Source of the DNA: Aestuariibaculum sediminum
GTDB taxonomy: Bacteria > Bacteroidota > Bacteroidia > Flavobacteriales > Flavobacteriaceae
DNA: 36,536 bases
NCBI RefSeq assembly: GCF_014596945.1
Contig: NZ_JACVXB010000007.1
Coordinates: forward strand, 1-36,536
Direction of reading: 5' to 3'
Translations under genes and position numbers: made by a program
The notes under the pieces: generated by a model
What the model was told of the DNA's origin: nothing
Seen by the model: the letters and a program-made list of their open reading frames with translations, nothing else
Databases searched by the model: none
In this document: one piece after another, positions 1-7,206 of the stretch
Layout of the letters: every line of letters begins with the position of its first letter
Numbering within the stretch: the first letter of the stretch is position 1

Positions 1-306
1 CAATCGCGGAAATATAGATATAAAATTTATAATTCGACAAACAAACAGCCCAAATACCGAATTATTTTTATTAATAAATATTAATCAGTGTCTTCCAATT
101 TATTGACTCGCATTAAATTACCTACCGTATTAAATATCGGTAAGACAATGATATTGAACTTTACTTTTTATCATTTTCTCGAATAATTAAAAAATTGTAG
201 TCTCTCAATAAGTGCATAAAGATTAAATATCAAGGGGTATTATATCATTTTTTTTTACACACTTATAAAGAAGTTTCTTTTATAAAACAGTTTTCTCTAT
301 TACCAA
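1..306. other. AT-rich non-coding stretch
   Basis: Very AT-rich sequence downstream of the minus-strand gene that ends at 307. I see no open reading frame with coding character, no RNA gene and no convincing terminator hairpin. A neighbouring gene may lie just outside the window. Confidence 0.5.
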
Positions 307-1959
307 CTAAGTATTCCCATTAGCCGGTATGGTAACGTCTACTGTAATTTTATAGTCTCGGGTTAATTTATATGTTTTAGCTTTGCCTTCCTTTTCTCTA
401 ACTAAAGCCTTAGTTGATAACCCTGTGTAATACAATGGCAAGATAACTTTTCTATCAATATCTTTATCGGTTGGATTAAATAACATAACCAATCCTTTTT
501 CCTTTAAATTAGGATTCGCATGCATAAAACCATCCCAATCTTTTCCTGAAGGACGTCTCAAATGAATTAAATCAGAATTTAAAATATCGCGATAAGTTTT
601 GTACCAGTCAATTACATCTATAACCACTTGCTTGGTTTCTTCTGTGTCATACAATCTGGGACCACGATAGCAGGACTGTACGCCTGCCCCATAATTTTGC
701 ATCATTTGATTTTTATAATCCATTAAATGCTCATTAAGAGGCTCGATGGTAGCGGCTTCACCACCCCCATGATACTGTGTTAATGGAGTAAATGTCCAAC
801 ACATACTAGGTGTCCTGTCCCACAAACCATCATAAATATTGGTTCGCCCTAATACCAGTTGTCGATCGCGAGGTAAAGACCAATTGACTTCTCGGTATCC
901 TATTCCTACTTTGTTTGTTCCCGAATTAATATAAAAATCGGGAATATTCATATAAATACCTTCTGCACGCATCCACTTGTATAACCCTTGAATTTGAGCA
1001 TACTGTTTCCATTGCGAGTCGTTTAATCCATTGTGATGGGCATGACTGGTTGAAGCACATACATTGCCCAGATACGATCCGTCATTCTCAAAAACTGTCA
1101 TCCCTGTCTTTTCAAAAAAGGTTTTAATTTTTCTAAAATAATTATGCCCCCATTCACTTGACAAACATGGTGAAGACCCAAATATCATCCCACCTCGCTT
1201 ACCAGTTTTGGGATTAATCACATCCACCTCATCACTAATCCATCGGCTGGATAATAGAGAATATCCTCCCAGTTCTATACCCTTAGATTTAGCATATTCT
1301 ACTAATCTTTTAAATTTACTATAATTGGCTTCAGATTCATCTTCCATATTCACTCCGCTACCAAAACTTAGAATAATCATTTCATAGCCCACTTCAGCAC
1401 ATTGGTCAATGGCGCTTTTAACTACTTTTTCATTTGAATTCACCAAATGCATAAAAATAGGATTCTCGGTTACCCAAGGCGAAATAGTACGGTACATTTT
1501 CCTAATAAACAACCCTTTACGCTCTTCTTCTCTGGTATCTAAAGGTGTTTCCCAAACTCTGAATGTCGTTAATGTATCTCCAGGTTTAATTACAACATCA
1601 GGTCCTAAAGGAGGTTTTACTTCTAACAAACAAGGAACATTTAAAGGGTAATTGGTCTGTGAGGTATATCGAGGATCCTTTTCCCAATAGGTCGTTTGCT
1701 CAGATTTTTTTTGCTGCATACCGCCAAAGGCATAATCACTTTCAATATGAATATTAGGCTTTACCCAATAGTCTGGTGTTCCCACAAGATTCTCTCCTTC
1801 AACCATTGCTAATTGCTCCAGTTTAAAAGCATTAAGCTGAACTAACAAATCTCCTTTATTAACTACCTCAATCCATTTGCTTAGTGTTGGTATGCTGGAT
1901 AGGACGCAAACTGAGAGCCATAAACAGCGGAAATAATGATCCAGTTTAATTCTTGACAT
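307..1959 (-). CDS. Glycoside-hydrolase-like protein (alpha-galactosidase-like), 5'-truncated
   Basis: The 550-residue product resembles Bacteroidota proteins usually annotated as alpha-galactosidase-like (clan GH-D type barrel); I cannot name a CAZy family. Visible landmarks are EMIILSFGSG near residue 195, FENDGSYLGNVCAS near 290, REVNWSLPRDRQ, a PLTQYHGGGEAATIEPL stretch near 395, CYRGPRLYDT and a C-terminal beta domain containing LVMLFNPTDKD. DGSYLG and the EPLNEH region could hold catalytic acids, but this is inference. There is no recognisable signal peptide and the N-terminal domain looks too short. The first roughly 25 codons (about 1880-1959) lie inside a dispersed repeat also found at 5608-5775, so the reading frame seems to begin in foreign sequence fused to a gene that lost its 5' end. 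Homology seems native from about WIEVVNKGD onward. It is probably not expressed as a functional secreted enzyme. Confidence 0.6.
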   Translation of the reverse strand: MSRIKLDHYFRCLWLSVCVLSSIPTLSKWIEVVNKGDLLVQLNAFKLEQLAMVEGENLVGTPDYWVKPNIHIESDYAFGGMQQKKSEQTTYWEKDPRYTSQTNYPLNVPCLLEVKPPLGPDVVIKPGDTLTTFRVWETPLDTREEERKGLFIRKMYRTISPWVTENPIFMHLVNSNEKVVKSAIDQCAEVGYEMIILSFGSGVNMEDESEANYSKFKRLVEYAKSKGIELGGYSLLSSRWISDEVDVINPKTGKRGGMIFGSSPCLSSEWGHNYFRKIKTFFEKTGMTVFENDGSYLGNVCASTSHAHHNGLNDSQWKQYAQIQGLYKWMRAEGIYMNIPDFYINSGTNKVGIGYREVNWSLPRDRQLVLGRTNIYDGLWDRTPSMCWTFTPLTQYHGGGEAATIEPLNEHLMDYKNQMMQNYGAGVQSCYRGPRLYDTEETKQVVIDVIDWYKTYRDILNSDLIHLRRPSGKDWDGFMHANPNLKEKGLVMLFNPTDKDIDRKVILPLYYTGLSTKALVREKEGKAKTYKLTRDYKITVDVTIPANGNT

Positions 1960-2050
1960 GAAGTATTATTAAATATGGGCCCAGGTAAATTTCAGCTATG
2001 CTCAATTTTTTCCGCTGCAGGCGGTTCAGTATTGCCGTTTTTTGCACTCT
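1878..2050 (+). repeat. Degenerate dispersed repeat, copy R1
   Basis: This stretch matches 5608-5775 along its length. Shared blocks include GGATAGRACG, ACAGCGGA, a block ending GAAGTATTATTAAATA, GCTATGCTCAATTTTTT, CCGCTGCAGGCGGTTCA and GCCGTTTTTTGC. Its right end has two short direct repeats of the form TCAnTnTTnCCG. Multiple short terminal repeats are typical of IS21-family ends, so it may be a relic insertion-sequence end, but the family assignment is inference. Confidence 0.6.
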
Positions 2051-2188
2051 GGCTTAAAATCAAAAAAGCTTAGAAATATTATCGCTTTTTATTTTAAGTC
2101 TGTGTCCAAGATGATGTCATGAAGTGCTTTTCTTAAAGGTTTGAAAAACATTTAAGGAATGTACTGAAATAGAACCTTTCCTCAACTG

Positions 2189-2496
2189 GTACACTACAAT
2201 ACTGACAAGTTTTTCACCATATTAAAAGCAGCTAAATCCGATGACTCATATTTAAGATTAGTAAACTAGAAAAACAAAATTTATTAATCTTTAATGGCTT
2301 TAGACTTAAAACTTTGGATAATATTAATCCGCATGGTAAACGTAGTACGCCTATTGCTTCATAAACACCTATTGAAGCGTGACATAAAATAATAAGAGAA
2401 CAAACTATTGCTAACGCTATTTTGGATTGGTTGGTTCACACAGCTCACCGTTTCGATATCACAGGAGAGTAGATGAGAAAAAAATTTAAAAAATAA
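2189..2496 (+). pseudogene. istB: Decayed istB (IS21-family helper ATPase), C-terminal remnant
   Basis: Conceptual translation across frames recovers the C-terminal half of an IstB transposition helper ATPase. In order: HYNTDKFFTILKAAK from 2192, then DDSYLRLVN, LEKQNLLIFNGF where intact proteins have LLILDDFG (the Walker B region), HGKRST, IAS followed by TPIEA and HKII, ANAILDWLVHTAHRF, DITGE and MRKKFKK before a stop at 2494-2496. At least one frameshift (near 2270) and three in-frame stops have accumulated, where IAS-Q, A-W and GE-S are expected. The middle of the protein, between Walker B and HGKRST, is shortened. No istA is recognisable upstream. It marks an old IS21-type insertion. Confidence 0.85.
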
Positions 2497-2536
2497 CATT
2501 AAATTTAACTAATAATGAATCAATTTTGAGCACTTA

Positions 2537-2588
2537 GTTTTCTTTAATCCGCTGTGGGTGGTTCAGTATTTCCCTTTTTTACGCTTTG
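2537..2588 (+). repeat. Degenerate dispersed repeat, copy R2 (right-end part)
   Basis: CCGCTGTGGGTGGTTCAGTA followed by TTTCCCTTTTTTACGC matches the right part of copies R1 and R3. It begins about 40 bases after the istB relic stop codon, where the right end of an IS21-type element would lie. This placement is the main reason for linking the repeat family to IS21 ends. Confidence 0.55.
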
Positions 2589-2947
2589 TGATAGCATTAA
2601 AAAAAATTAAGAAGGAAGAATTATAAAGGCTAAAATAAGTACATAAACACTAAATGGTAAGTTAAAAAATATTGTAAATTAGAACCATATTATTTTAGTT
2701 TACAACCCTGAACTTGCTGATCAAAGAAGAATATAGTTTACCCTAAACCCCTAATTAAAAACACTTTTTAATTAGGCATAATATTATTAAAACACTCATT
2801 CTAGCTATAGAATTCTATATCGAGCAGAAACGAATTAATATTTAAACCGAAATATGGAAAATAGCATAGCCATAATTTATGACAATTTTTACTTATACTA
2901 ACAGGTAAACACGAATATCATATTATTAAAACAATAGAATTTTAAAA
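2589..2947. other. Non-coding stretch with a perfect hairpin
   Basis: No gene is visible here. The notable element is a perfect 12-bp hairpin with arms at 2750-2761 and 2765-2776 around a 3-base loop; it is very AT-rich and lacks a clear following T-run. A 13-base direct repeat (ATATTATTAAAAC) occurs near 2780 and near 2921, the second just ahead of the PhzF-like gene. Confidence 0.45.
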
Positions 2948-3745
2948 ATGAAAACCTACTTTGTAGACTCCTTTACTAATGAAAAATTTAAAGGAAATCC
3001 AGCTGCTATTTGTATTACCAATAATACTATAAAAAATGAAGTCATGCAAAATATTGCCACAGAAATTGGTTTTTCTGAAACGGCATTTATAAAGCATATT
3101 TCGAACAATATATACAGTATAAGGTTTTTTACTCCTCAAAAGGAAATTTCTTTATGTGGTCATGCTACTTTGGCGGCATCAAAAATTATTTTCAAAACCA
3201 CTTCCTTTACTGATATAAAATTTATTAACTGTAACAATATTGAATTATTTACAGAGCAAGTAGGAGGAAAAATTCAAATGCAATTTCCTGTATATGAAAC
3301 GGTAGAAATAGAAATACCTCAAGCGATGCTAAAAGCACTTGGTATTACTAAAATAATAGATAAAAGATTCAACTCTATAAATAACATTATTTTAATTGAA
3401 ATTGAAGATGCAACCGAATTGGCAAATTTGAAACCCGATTTCACAGCATTATTAAATTCATATACCGGTATAAATGGGGTGTTAGTCACAGCAATTTCCA
3501 AGAAAGAAAGTTTTGATTTTGATTATAGATATTTTTGGCCCTGGGCAGGTACAAATGAGGATCCGGTAACTGGCTCTATCCAAACATTTTTAACAAAATA
3601 TTGGGCTGCAAAATTGAATAAATCAAAATTACATGCTTATCAATCTTCGTTAAGAACAGGAACCATGTACACTGAGCTTTTACATGATAAGGTTTTAATA
3701 CTAGGTGAAGCCATAATAGTTTTAGAAGGACAATTTTTACTGTAA
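2948..3745 (+). CDS. PhzF-family isomerase/epimerase-like protein
   Basis: A 265-residue protein with the two-lobed PhzF fold signature. Visible landmarks are the start VDSFTNEKFKGNPAAICI, GFSETAFI near residue 43 (the Glu is the general acid/base of PhzF), FFTPQKEISLCGHATLAA near 65 and NEDPVTGS near 200, the conserved substrate-binding loop. Characterised members isomerise dihydro-3-hydroxyanthranilate in phenazine synthesis, but most homologues, including single bacterial copies like this, have unknown substrates, and there is no phenazine operon here. The ATG at 2948 gives the usual family start. It leads a three-gene plus-strand cluster with the DJ-1/PfpI-like and cyclase-like genes (gaps of 95 and 67 bases), so a shared small-molecule pathway is plausible. 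Confidence 0.88.
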   Translation: MKTYFVDSFTNEKFKGNPAAICITNNTIKNEVMQNIATEIGFSETAFIKHISNNIYSIRFFTPQKEISLCGHATLAASKIIFKTTSFTDIKFINCNNIELFTEQVGGKIQMQFPVYETVEIEIPQAMLKALGITKIIDKRFNSINNIILIEIEDATELANLKPDFTALLNSYTGINGVLVTAISKKESFDFDYRYFWPWAGTNEDPVTGSIQTFLTKYWAAKLNKSKLHAYQSSLRTGTMYTELLHDKVLILGEAIIVLEGQFLL

Positions 3746-3840
3746 TTATTTTTTCAATTTTAAACTAAGCTCGATGTATAGGTTATTTAACACAAAGAAA
3801 ATTTTTTCATGAACCGTTTAGAAGTCAAAAATAATAGATA

Positions 3841-4434
3841 ATGACAAAAAAAATAAATGTTGGAATTTTTATATTCAATGAAGTTGAAGTTCTTGATTTT
3901 GCTGGTCCATTTGAAGTTTTCTCCTTAGTAGAAGATAACAACCAAAAGATTTTTAATGTTATTACAATTGGAGAAGGAAACAAGTTATTGAGTGCAAGAA
4001 ATGGGTTAAAAGTACATTCAGATTATCTGTTCAACAACCATCCAAAACTCGATATACTGATAATTCCAGGCGGTTATGGAGCTGAACATATTGAAATAAA
4101 AAATAAGTGTTTACTCAATTGGATAAAAGAACAAAGTAATAAAGTTCAAATTTTAGCCTCAGTATGCACAGGAGCCCTTTTACTCGCTGAATGTGGTTTG
4201 CTAAACAATAAAAAAGCAACCACTCACTGGATGGATTTGGACCGATTGGAACAAGATTACCCAAAAATTGAAGTAGTTAGAGATGTTAAATTTGTGGATG
4301 AAGGAAATTTATTAACATCAGGAGGGATTTCTGCAGGTATTAATATGTCTTTTCATATTATAAAGCGATTGCTAGGAAAGGAAATAGCAGAACACACAGC
4401 AAAAAGGATGGAATACGATATTGTTATAAAATAA
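3841..4434 (+). CDS. DJ-1/PfpI superfamily protein, isonitrile hydratase-like
   Basis: A 197-residue single-domain protein of the DJ-1/PfpI/class I glutamine-amidotransferase-like superfamily. EVLDFAGPFEVF near residue 16, IIPGGYG near 74 and VCTGALLLAECGLL with the nucleophile-elbow Cys at about 109 are visible, followed by KATTHW. The VCTGA...THW pattern is that of isonitrile hydratase (InhA) and of the sensor domain of GlxA-type AraC regulators. No DNA-binding domain is present here, so an enzyme is more likely than a regulator. Known InhA members hydrate isonitriles to N-formamides; the substrate here is unknown. It sits between the PhzF-like and cyclase-like genes and is probably co-transcribed with them. 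Confidence 0.85.
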   Translation: MTKKINVGIFIFNEVEVLDFAGPFEVFSLVEDNNQKIFNVITIGEGNKLLSARNGLKVHSDYLFNNHPKLDILIIPGGYGAEHIEIKNKCLLNWIKEQSNKVQILASVCTGALLLAECGLLNNKKATTHWMDLDRLEQDYPKIEVVRDVKFVDEGNLLTSGGISAGINMSFHIIKRLLGKEIAEHTAKRMEYDIVIK

Positions 4435-4501
4435 GCACACCTTTAAGACTGTTTAGACCATAAAAATTCTAATACGGATAATTTAAAAAGTATAATACTG
4501 C

Positions 4502-5215
4502 ATGATTGAAATTATAGATTTAAGCCAAGAAATATATGAAGGGATGCCTGTTTACAAAGACCTCCCGCAAGTAAAAATGACAATACATAAAACTCACGAA
4601 GAATGGGATGGTATTAAAAACCCAGAAACTAAAACACCTGCGGTTTATAGGTTAGAATTAGGAGAACACACAGGAACACACGTTGATGCCATAAATCACA
4701 TGGCAATTCAACACAAAGAGAAGTCCATTGACAAAATGCCTTTATCAATGTTTTATACCGAAGGCATTTGTTTAGATTTCTCTCATAAAGGCCTAAAAGA
4801 ATTAATAGAACCCAACGAAATAGAAATCGCTTGTAAAAAAGCTAATTTGGAGATAAAAAAAGGAGATACAGTATTATTTTATACAGATCATTACAGAAAA
4901 AACTTTAAAAGTAAAGACTGGGGTAATGGTCCAGGAATTTCAATAGAATCAGCGCGTTGGTTAGGAGAAAAAAAAATATCGGCCTTTGGAGTTGAAACTA
5001 TGTCACCTGGTGTTCCTAAAGTATCAAATAAAAAAGTTCATCATATTTGTGGAGAAATGAATTTTACGCATTATGAAAACATGATAAATCTTTACAAACT
5101 AATTGGGAAAGGCAGATTTAGGTTTATAGGCTTTCCTCTAAAAATTAAGGGAGGCACAGGGTCTCCCGTTAGAGCTGTTGCAATATTTGAAAAAAACATT
5201 AAAATCGACAGGTAA
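4502..5215 (+). CDS. Cyclase-family metal-dependent hydrolase (kynurenine formamidase-like)
   Basis: A 237-residue member of the cyclase family (the PF04199 type that includes KynB kynurenine formamidase). It begins with IDLSQEIYEGMPVY, carries the metal-binding motif HTGTHVDAINH near residue 59 and has FYTDHY near 125, GPGIS near 143 and a C-terminal GFPLKIKGGTGSPVRAVAIF. The HxGTHxD motif binds zinc or manganese in characterised members. These enzymes hydrolyse N-formyl or related amides. That fits with an upstream isonitrile-hydratase-like protein, whose product would be a formamide, but the pairing is inference. It is the last gene of the three-gene cluster. Confidence 0.87.
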   Translation: MIEIIDLSQEIYEGMPVYKDLPQVKMTIHKTHEEWDGIKNPETKTPAVYRLELGEHTGTHVDAINHMAIQHKEKSIDKMPLSMFYTEGICLDFSHKGLKELIEPNEIEIACKKANLEIKKGDTVLFYTDHYRKNFKSKDWGNGPGISIESARWLGEKKISAFGVETMSPGVPKVSNKKVHHICGEMNFTHYENMINLYKLIGKGRFRFIGFPLKIKGGTGSPVRAVAIFEKNIKIDR

Positions 5216-5607
5216 CAGACAGCCCTGCCTTTGTAGATGAAATGGAGAACCTGAACCTCTAACAGGGAATAGTTTGAGTCATTTATTACTGAGTTTGATG
5301 TATGGCTATTTAGGTAATTATTTTCCTAGCTTTACTCGTTTAATTTTCTGAAAACACAAAATATAAACGCTTTGTACTAACAGACTTAAAATTAAAATTA
5401 AAAACTCCATCTATGAATGGATAGAAACCTAGTAAAATAGAAGAAGACATTCATTTTAACAAAATAGAGCTGTAAAAGAATTTGAATTAGACATGGACAA
5501 CCTTAAACTAGCTACTCAGTCATTCAACTATTTATCCATTTTTTATTGAAAGTCCACTAGTTTAAATAAAATAGCATTAATAGAAAACTTTGGTGATAAT
5601 TTTGGAT
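5216..5607. other. Gene-free decayed sequence
   Basis: Between the cyclase-like gene and repeat copy R3 there is no intact gene. A plus-strand frame near 5465-5545 can be read for about 26 codons (AVKEFELDMDNLKLATQSF) before a stop, which suggests decayed coding DNA I do not recognise. ACTGAGTTTGATGTATGG near 5288 resembles ACTAAGCTCGATGTATAGG near 3765. Confidence 0.4.
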
Positions 5608-5775
5608 AGTGATCGAGTGGATAGAACGGTAACCGAGAACCATCTACAGCGGATATAGTAATCCAATCTCATTCTTGATATGAAGTATTATTAAATAAGG
5701 ACTTACTTGCAATTCGGCTATGCTCAATTTTTTCCGCTGCAGGCGGTTCATTATTCCATTGCCGTTTTTTGCCCT
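5608..5775 (+). repeat. Degenerate dispersed repeat, copy R3
   Basis: Same orientation and organisation as copy R1 (1878-2050), including GAAGTATTATTAAATA and then GCTATGCTCAATTTTTT, CCGCTGCAGGCGGTTCA and GCCGTTTTTTGC. It ends just before the 3' end of the AAA+ ATPase gene. Both copies share in-frame stop pairs at the same place, so the parent sequence was already non-coding, or read in another frame, when duplicated. Confidence 0.6.
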
Positions 5776-5785
5776 ACAATTATAT

Positions 5786-6976
5786 TTAATACATAAAACC
5801 AAAAAGCCAGACCGGAATTACATTTCCAAAACCTATTTCAATACCATCTTTTACAATATAGGCATTTTCCATACCTGCAATTTGTTTTTTAGTTTTGTTT
5901 TTTCCACCTATTTCAAATGTATAAGTCTTATCAATTAAAAAATCCCCAATTTCTGAAAGGTTTATTTCATGTAATCCTTTAAATTGATTTAAGAAAAACG
6001 TTTCCCGAACATTTCCTATATTAATATTTTCTTTAGCTAAAGCGTACATTAGATTGCTATTATTTAAATACAATTTTTCTGGTTTAGTTAATACTCCAAT
6101 CCCGGAAGTATCTTTATACAATTCATTAACCAATCCTGCACGTTCCAGAATCTTTATACTTTGGACCAACATATTACGAGAAACACCTACTTTTTCACTT
6201 AATTTTGTAATATTAGGTGTAAACGGAGCACTTGATGCTATGCTTATCAATAATTTTTTAAGTTTTACCAAGGTGTCATATTGCAAATATTCCACAGCAT
6301 TAATATCTATTTCTATAATTAAATTGATAGTATTCTGTAATTTTTGAAGATAAAGAGCTTCATTTTCCTTATAGTAAGGATAAACACCTGTTTTTAAATA
6401 TTTTTCAAACAGAGGCAAGGGCTTTATTTCATCTAAAAGTTGGGTGGCTATTTGATTATGGCTATCTAATATTTCAGAAAAAGAATAAGTTTGAATTGTA
6501 TTTTGGGTTTCGAAAGCGATAAACTCCCTAAAAGAAAGCTCCTTCAAATAATAACTTACTGCTCTACGGCTCAAATCAGATTCTGACTTATAAATTTCGA
6601 GCATTGATGACGATGTAAAAATAACCTTGAGTTCTGGAAAATTATCGTATATAAGCTTTATTTCTCTTGACCAATTAGGATATTTATGCACTTCATCTAG
6701 AAGCAAATGTGTTCCTCCAAATAGAGTAAACTGTTTCGCCAAGTCATATAATTTATTCTCAAAGAAATAAATATGATCTAAACTCACATAAAGACTTGAT
6801 GATAATGGTAAATGTAATTTAACAATCTGTAAAAGCAAAGTAGTTTTACCTGAACCCCTTGCTCCTTTTACAGCAATCAACCGATTATTTAAATCTATTT
6901 GACCAACAAGATAACGCTGTATATTTAACGGTACTTGAGCTATTTTTAACTGAAATTCTAATAATAAATCCTCCAT
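5786..6976 (-). CDS. AAA+ ATPase (AAA_14/DUF4143-like) with internal winged-helix segment
   Basis: A 396-residue protein of the COG1373-type ATPase family. The Walker A motif GARGSGKTT covers residues 38-46 with Lys44, the Walker B motif LLLDEVH covers 91-97, and VIFTSSS follows near 120 as a sensor-like strand. ELSFREFIAFE near 147 is typical of the family. A helix-turn-helix-like stretch, ITKLSEKVGVSRNMLVQSI, lies near 256-275, and the C-terminus resembles the nuclease-like fold of the DUF4143 region without an obvious complete catalytic set. The biological role of this family is poorly known. The gene stands alone between repeat copies R3 and R4, and three palindromes at 33-bp spacing cover its promoter and start, suggesting autoregulation. 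The ATG at 6976 fits the usual family start. Confidence 0.85.
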   Translation of the reverse strand: MEDLLLEFQLKIAQVPLNIQRYLVGQIDLNNRLIAVKGARGSGKTTLLLQIVKLHLPLSSSLYVSLDHIYFFENKLYDLAKQFTLFGGTHLLLDEVHKYPNWSREIKLIYDNFPELKVIFTSSSMLEIYKSESDLSRRAVSYYLKELSFREFIAFETQNTIQTYSFSEILDSHNQIATQLLDEIKPLPLFEKYLKTGVYPYYKENEALYLQKLQNTINLIIEIDINAVEYLQYDTLVKLKKLLISIASSAPFTPNITKLSEKVGVSRNMLVQSIKILERAGLVNELYKDTSGIGVLTKPEKLYLNNSNLMYALAKENINIGNVRETFFLNQFKGLHEINLSEIGDFLIDKTYTFEIGGKNKTKKQIAGMENAYIVKDGIEIGFGNVIPVWLFGFMY

Positions 6977-6978
6977 AT

Positions 6979-7064
6979 TTGCTATTTACACAAAGCAAAT
7001 ATATTAATTTATTGCTATATAAATAAAGCAATTTTGATTTATTTTTGCTTTTAACTCAAAGCAA
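6979..7064 (-). promoter_or_regulatory. Three 20-bp palindromes at exact 33-bp spacing before the ATPase
   Basis: Imperfect palindromes lie at 6979-6998, 7012-7031 and 7045-7064. Each is 20 bp with the arms TTGCTWT and AAAGCAA separated by 6 bp, and successive copies are exactly 33 bp apart, about three DNA turns, so all face the same side of the helix. The first copy ends 3 bases from the ATPase start codon and would cover the ribosome-binding and promoter-proximal region. Between copies the sequence diverges while the arms stay fixed. This is what a cooperative operator or iteron array looks like; the binding protein may be the ATPase itself through its winged-helix segment (inference). Confidence 0.75.
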
Positions 7065-7108
7065 TTAATATAAGTAAATTTAGTATTTAACCAAATAGAA
7101 TTACTATT

Positions 7109-7160
7109 GGACCATTCCTAAAATTCAGCTATGCTCATTTTTTTGGCATAGGTAGTTGAT
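7109..7160 (+). repeat. Degenerate dispersed repeat, copy R4 (partial)
   Basis: GGACC followed by AATTCAGCTATGCTCATTTT aligns with the centre of copies R1 and R3 (TTCAGCTATGCTCAATTTTT). It then diverges into GGCATAGGTAGTTGATCC. It is in the same orientation as the other copies, so the ATPase gene is bracketed by direct repeats R3 and R4. Confidence 0.5.
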
Positions 7161-7206
7161 CCTATGAGCCGATTAACCAAATTAATCAGCTCAATTAAAA
7201 TTGTTA

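Noticed and set aside
1878-1975. Repeat R1 and R3 read as the C-terminus of a transposase (DRT, TE, H, QR ... LDMKYY and stop)
   Set aside because: Both copies have two consecutive stop codons at the same place in that frame, and I could not match the fragment to a transposase family.
6979-7064. Regularly spaced repeats that could suggest a CRISPR array
   Set aside because: Only three units, with palindromic 20-bp elements and 13-bp gaps, no cas genes nearby, and placement at a start codon. An operator array fits better.
7145-7170. Small inverted repeat ATAGG/CCTAT between the integrase and the ATPase
   Set aside because: Arms of only five bases and no T-run, so a terminator or operator call is not supported.
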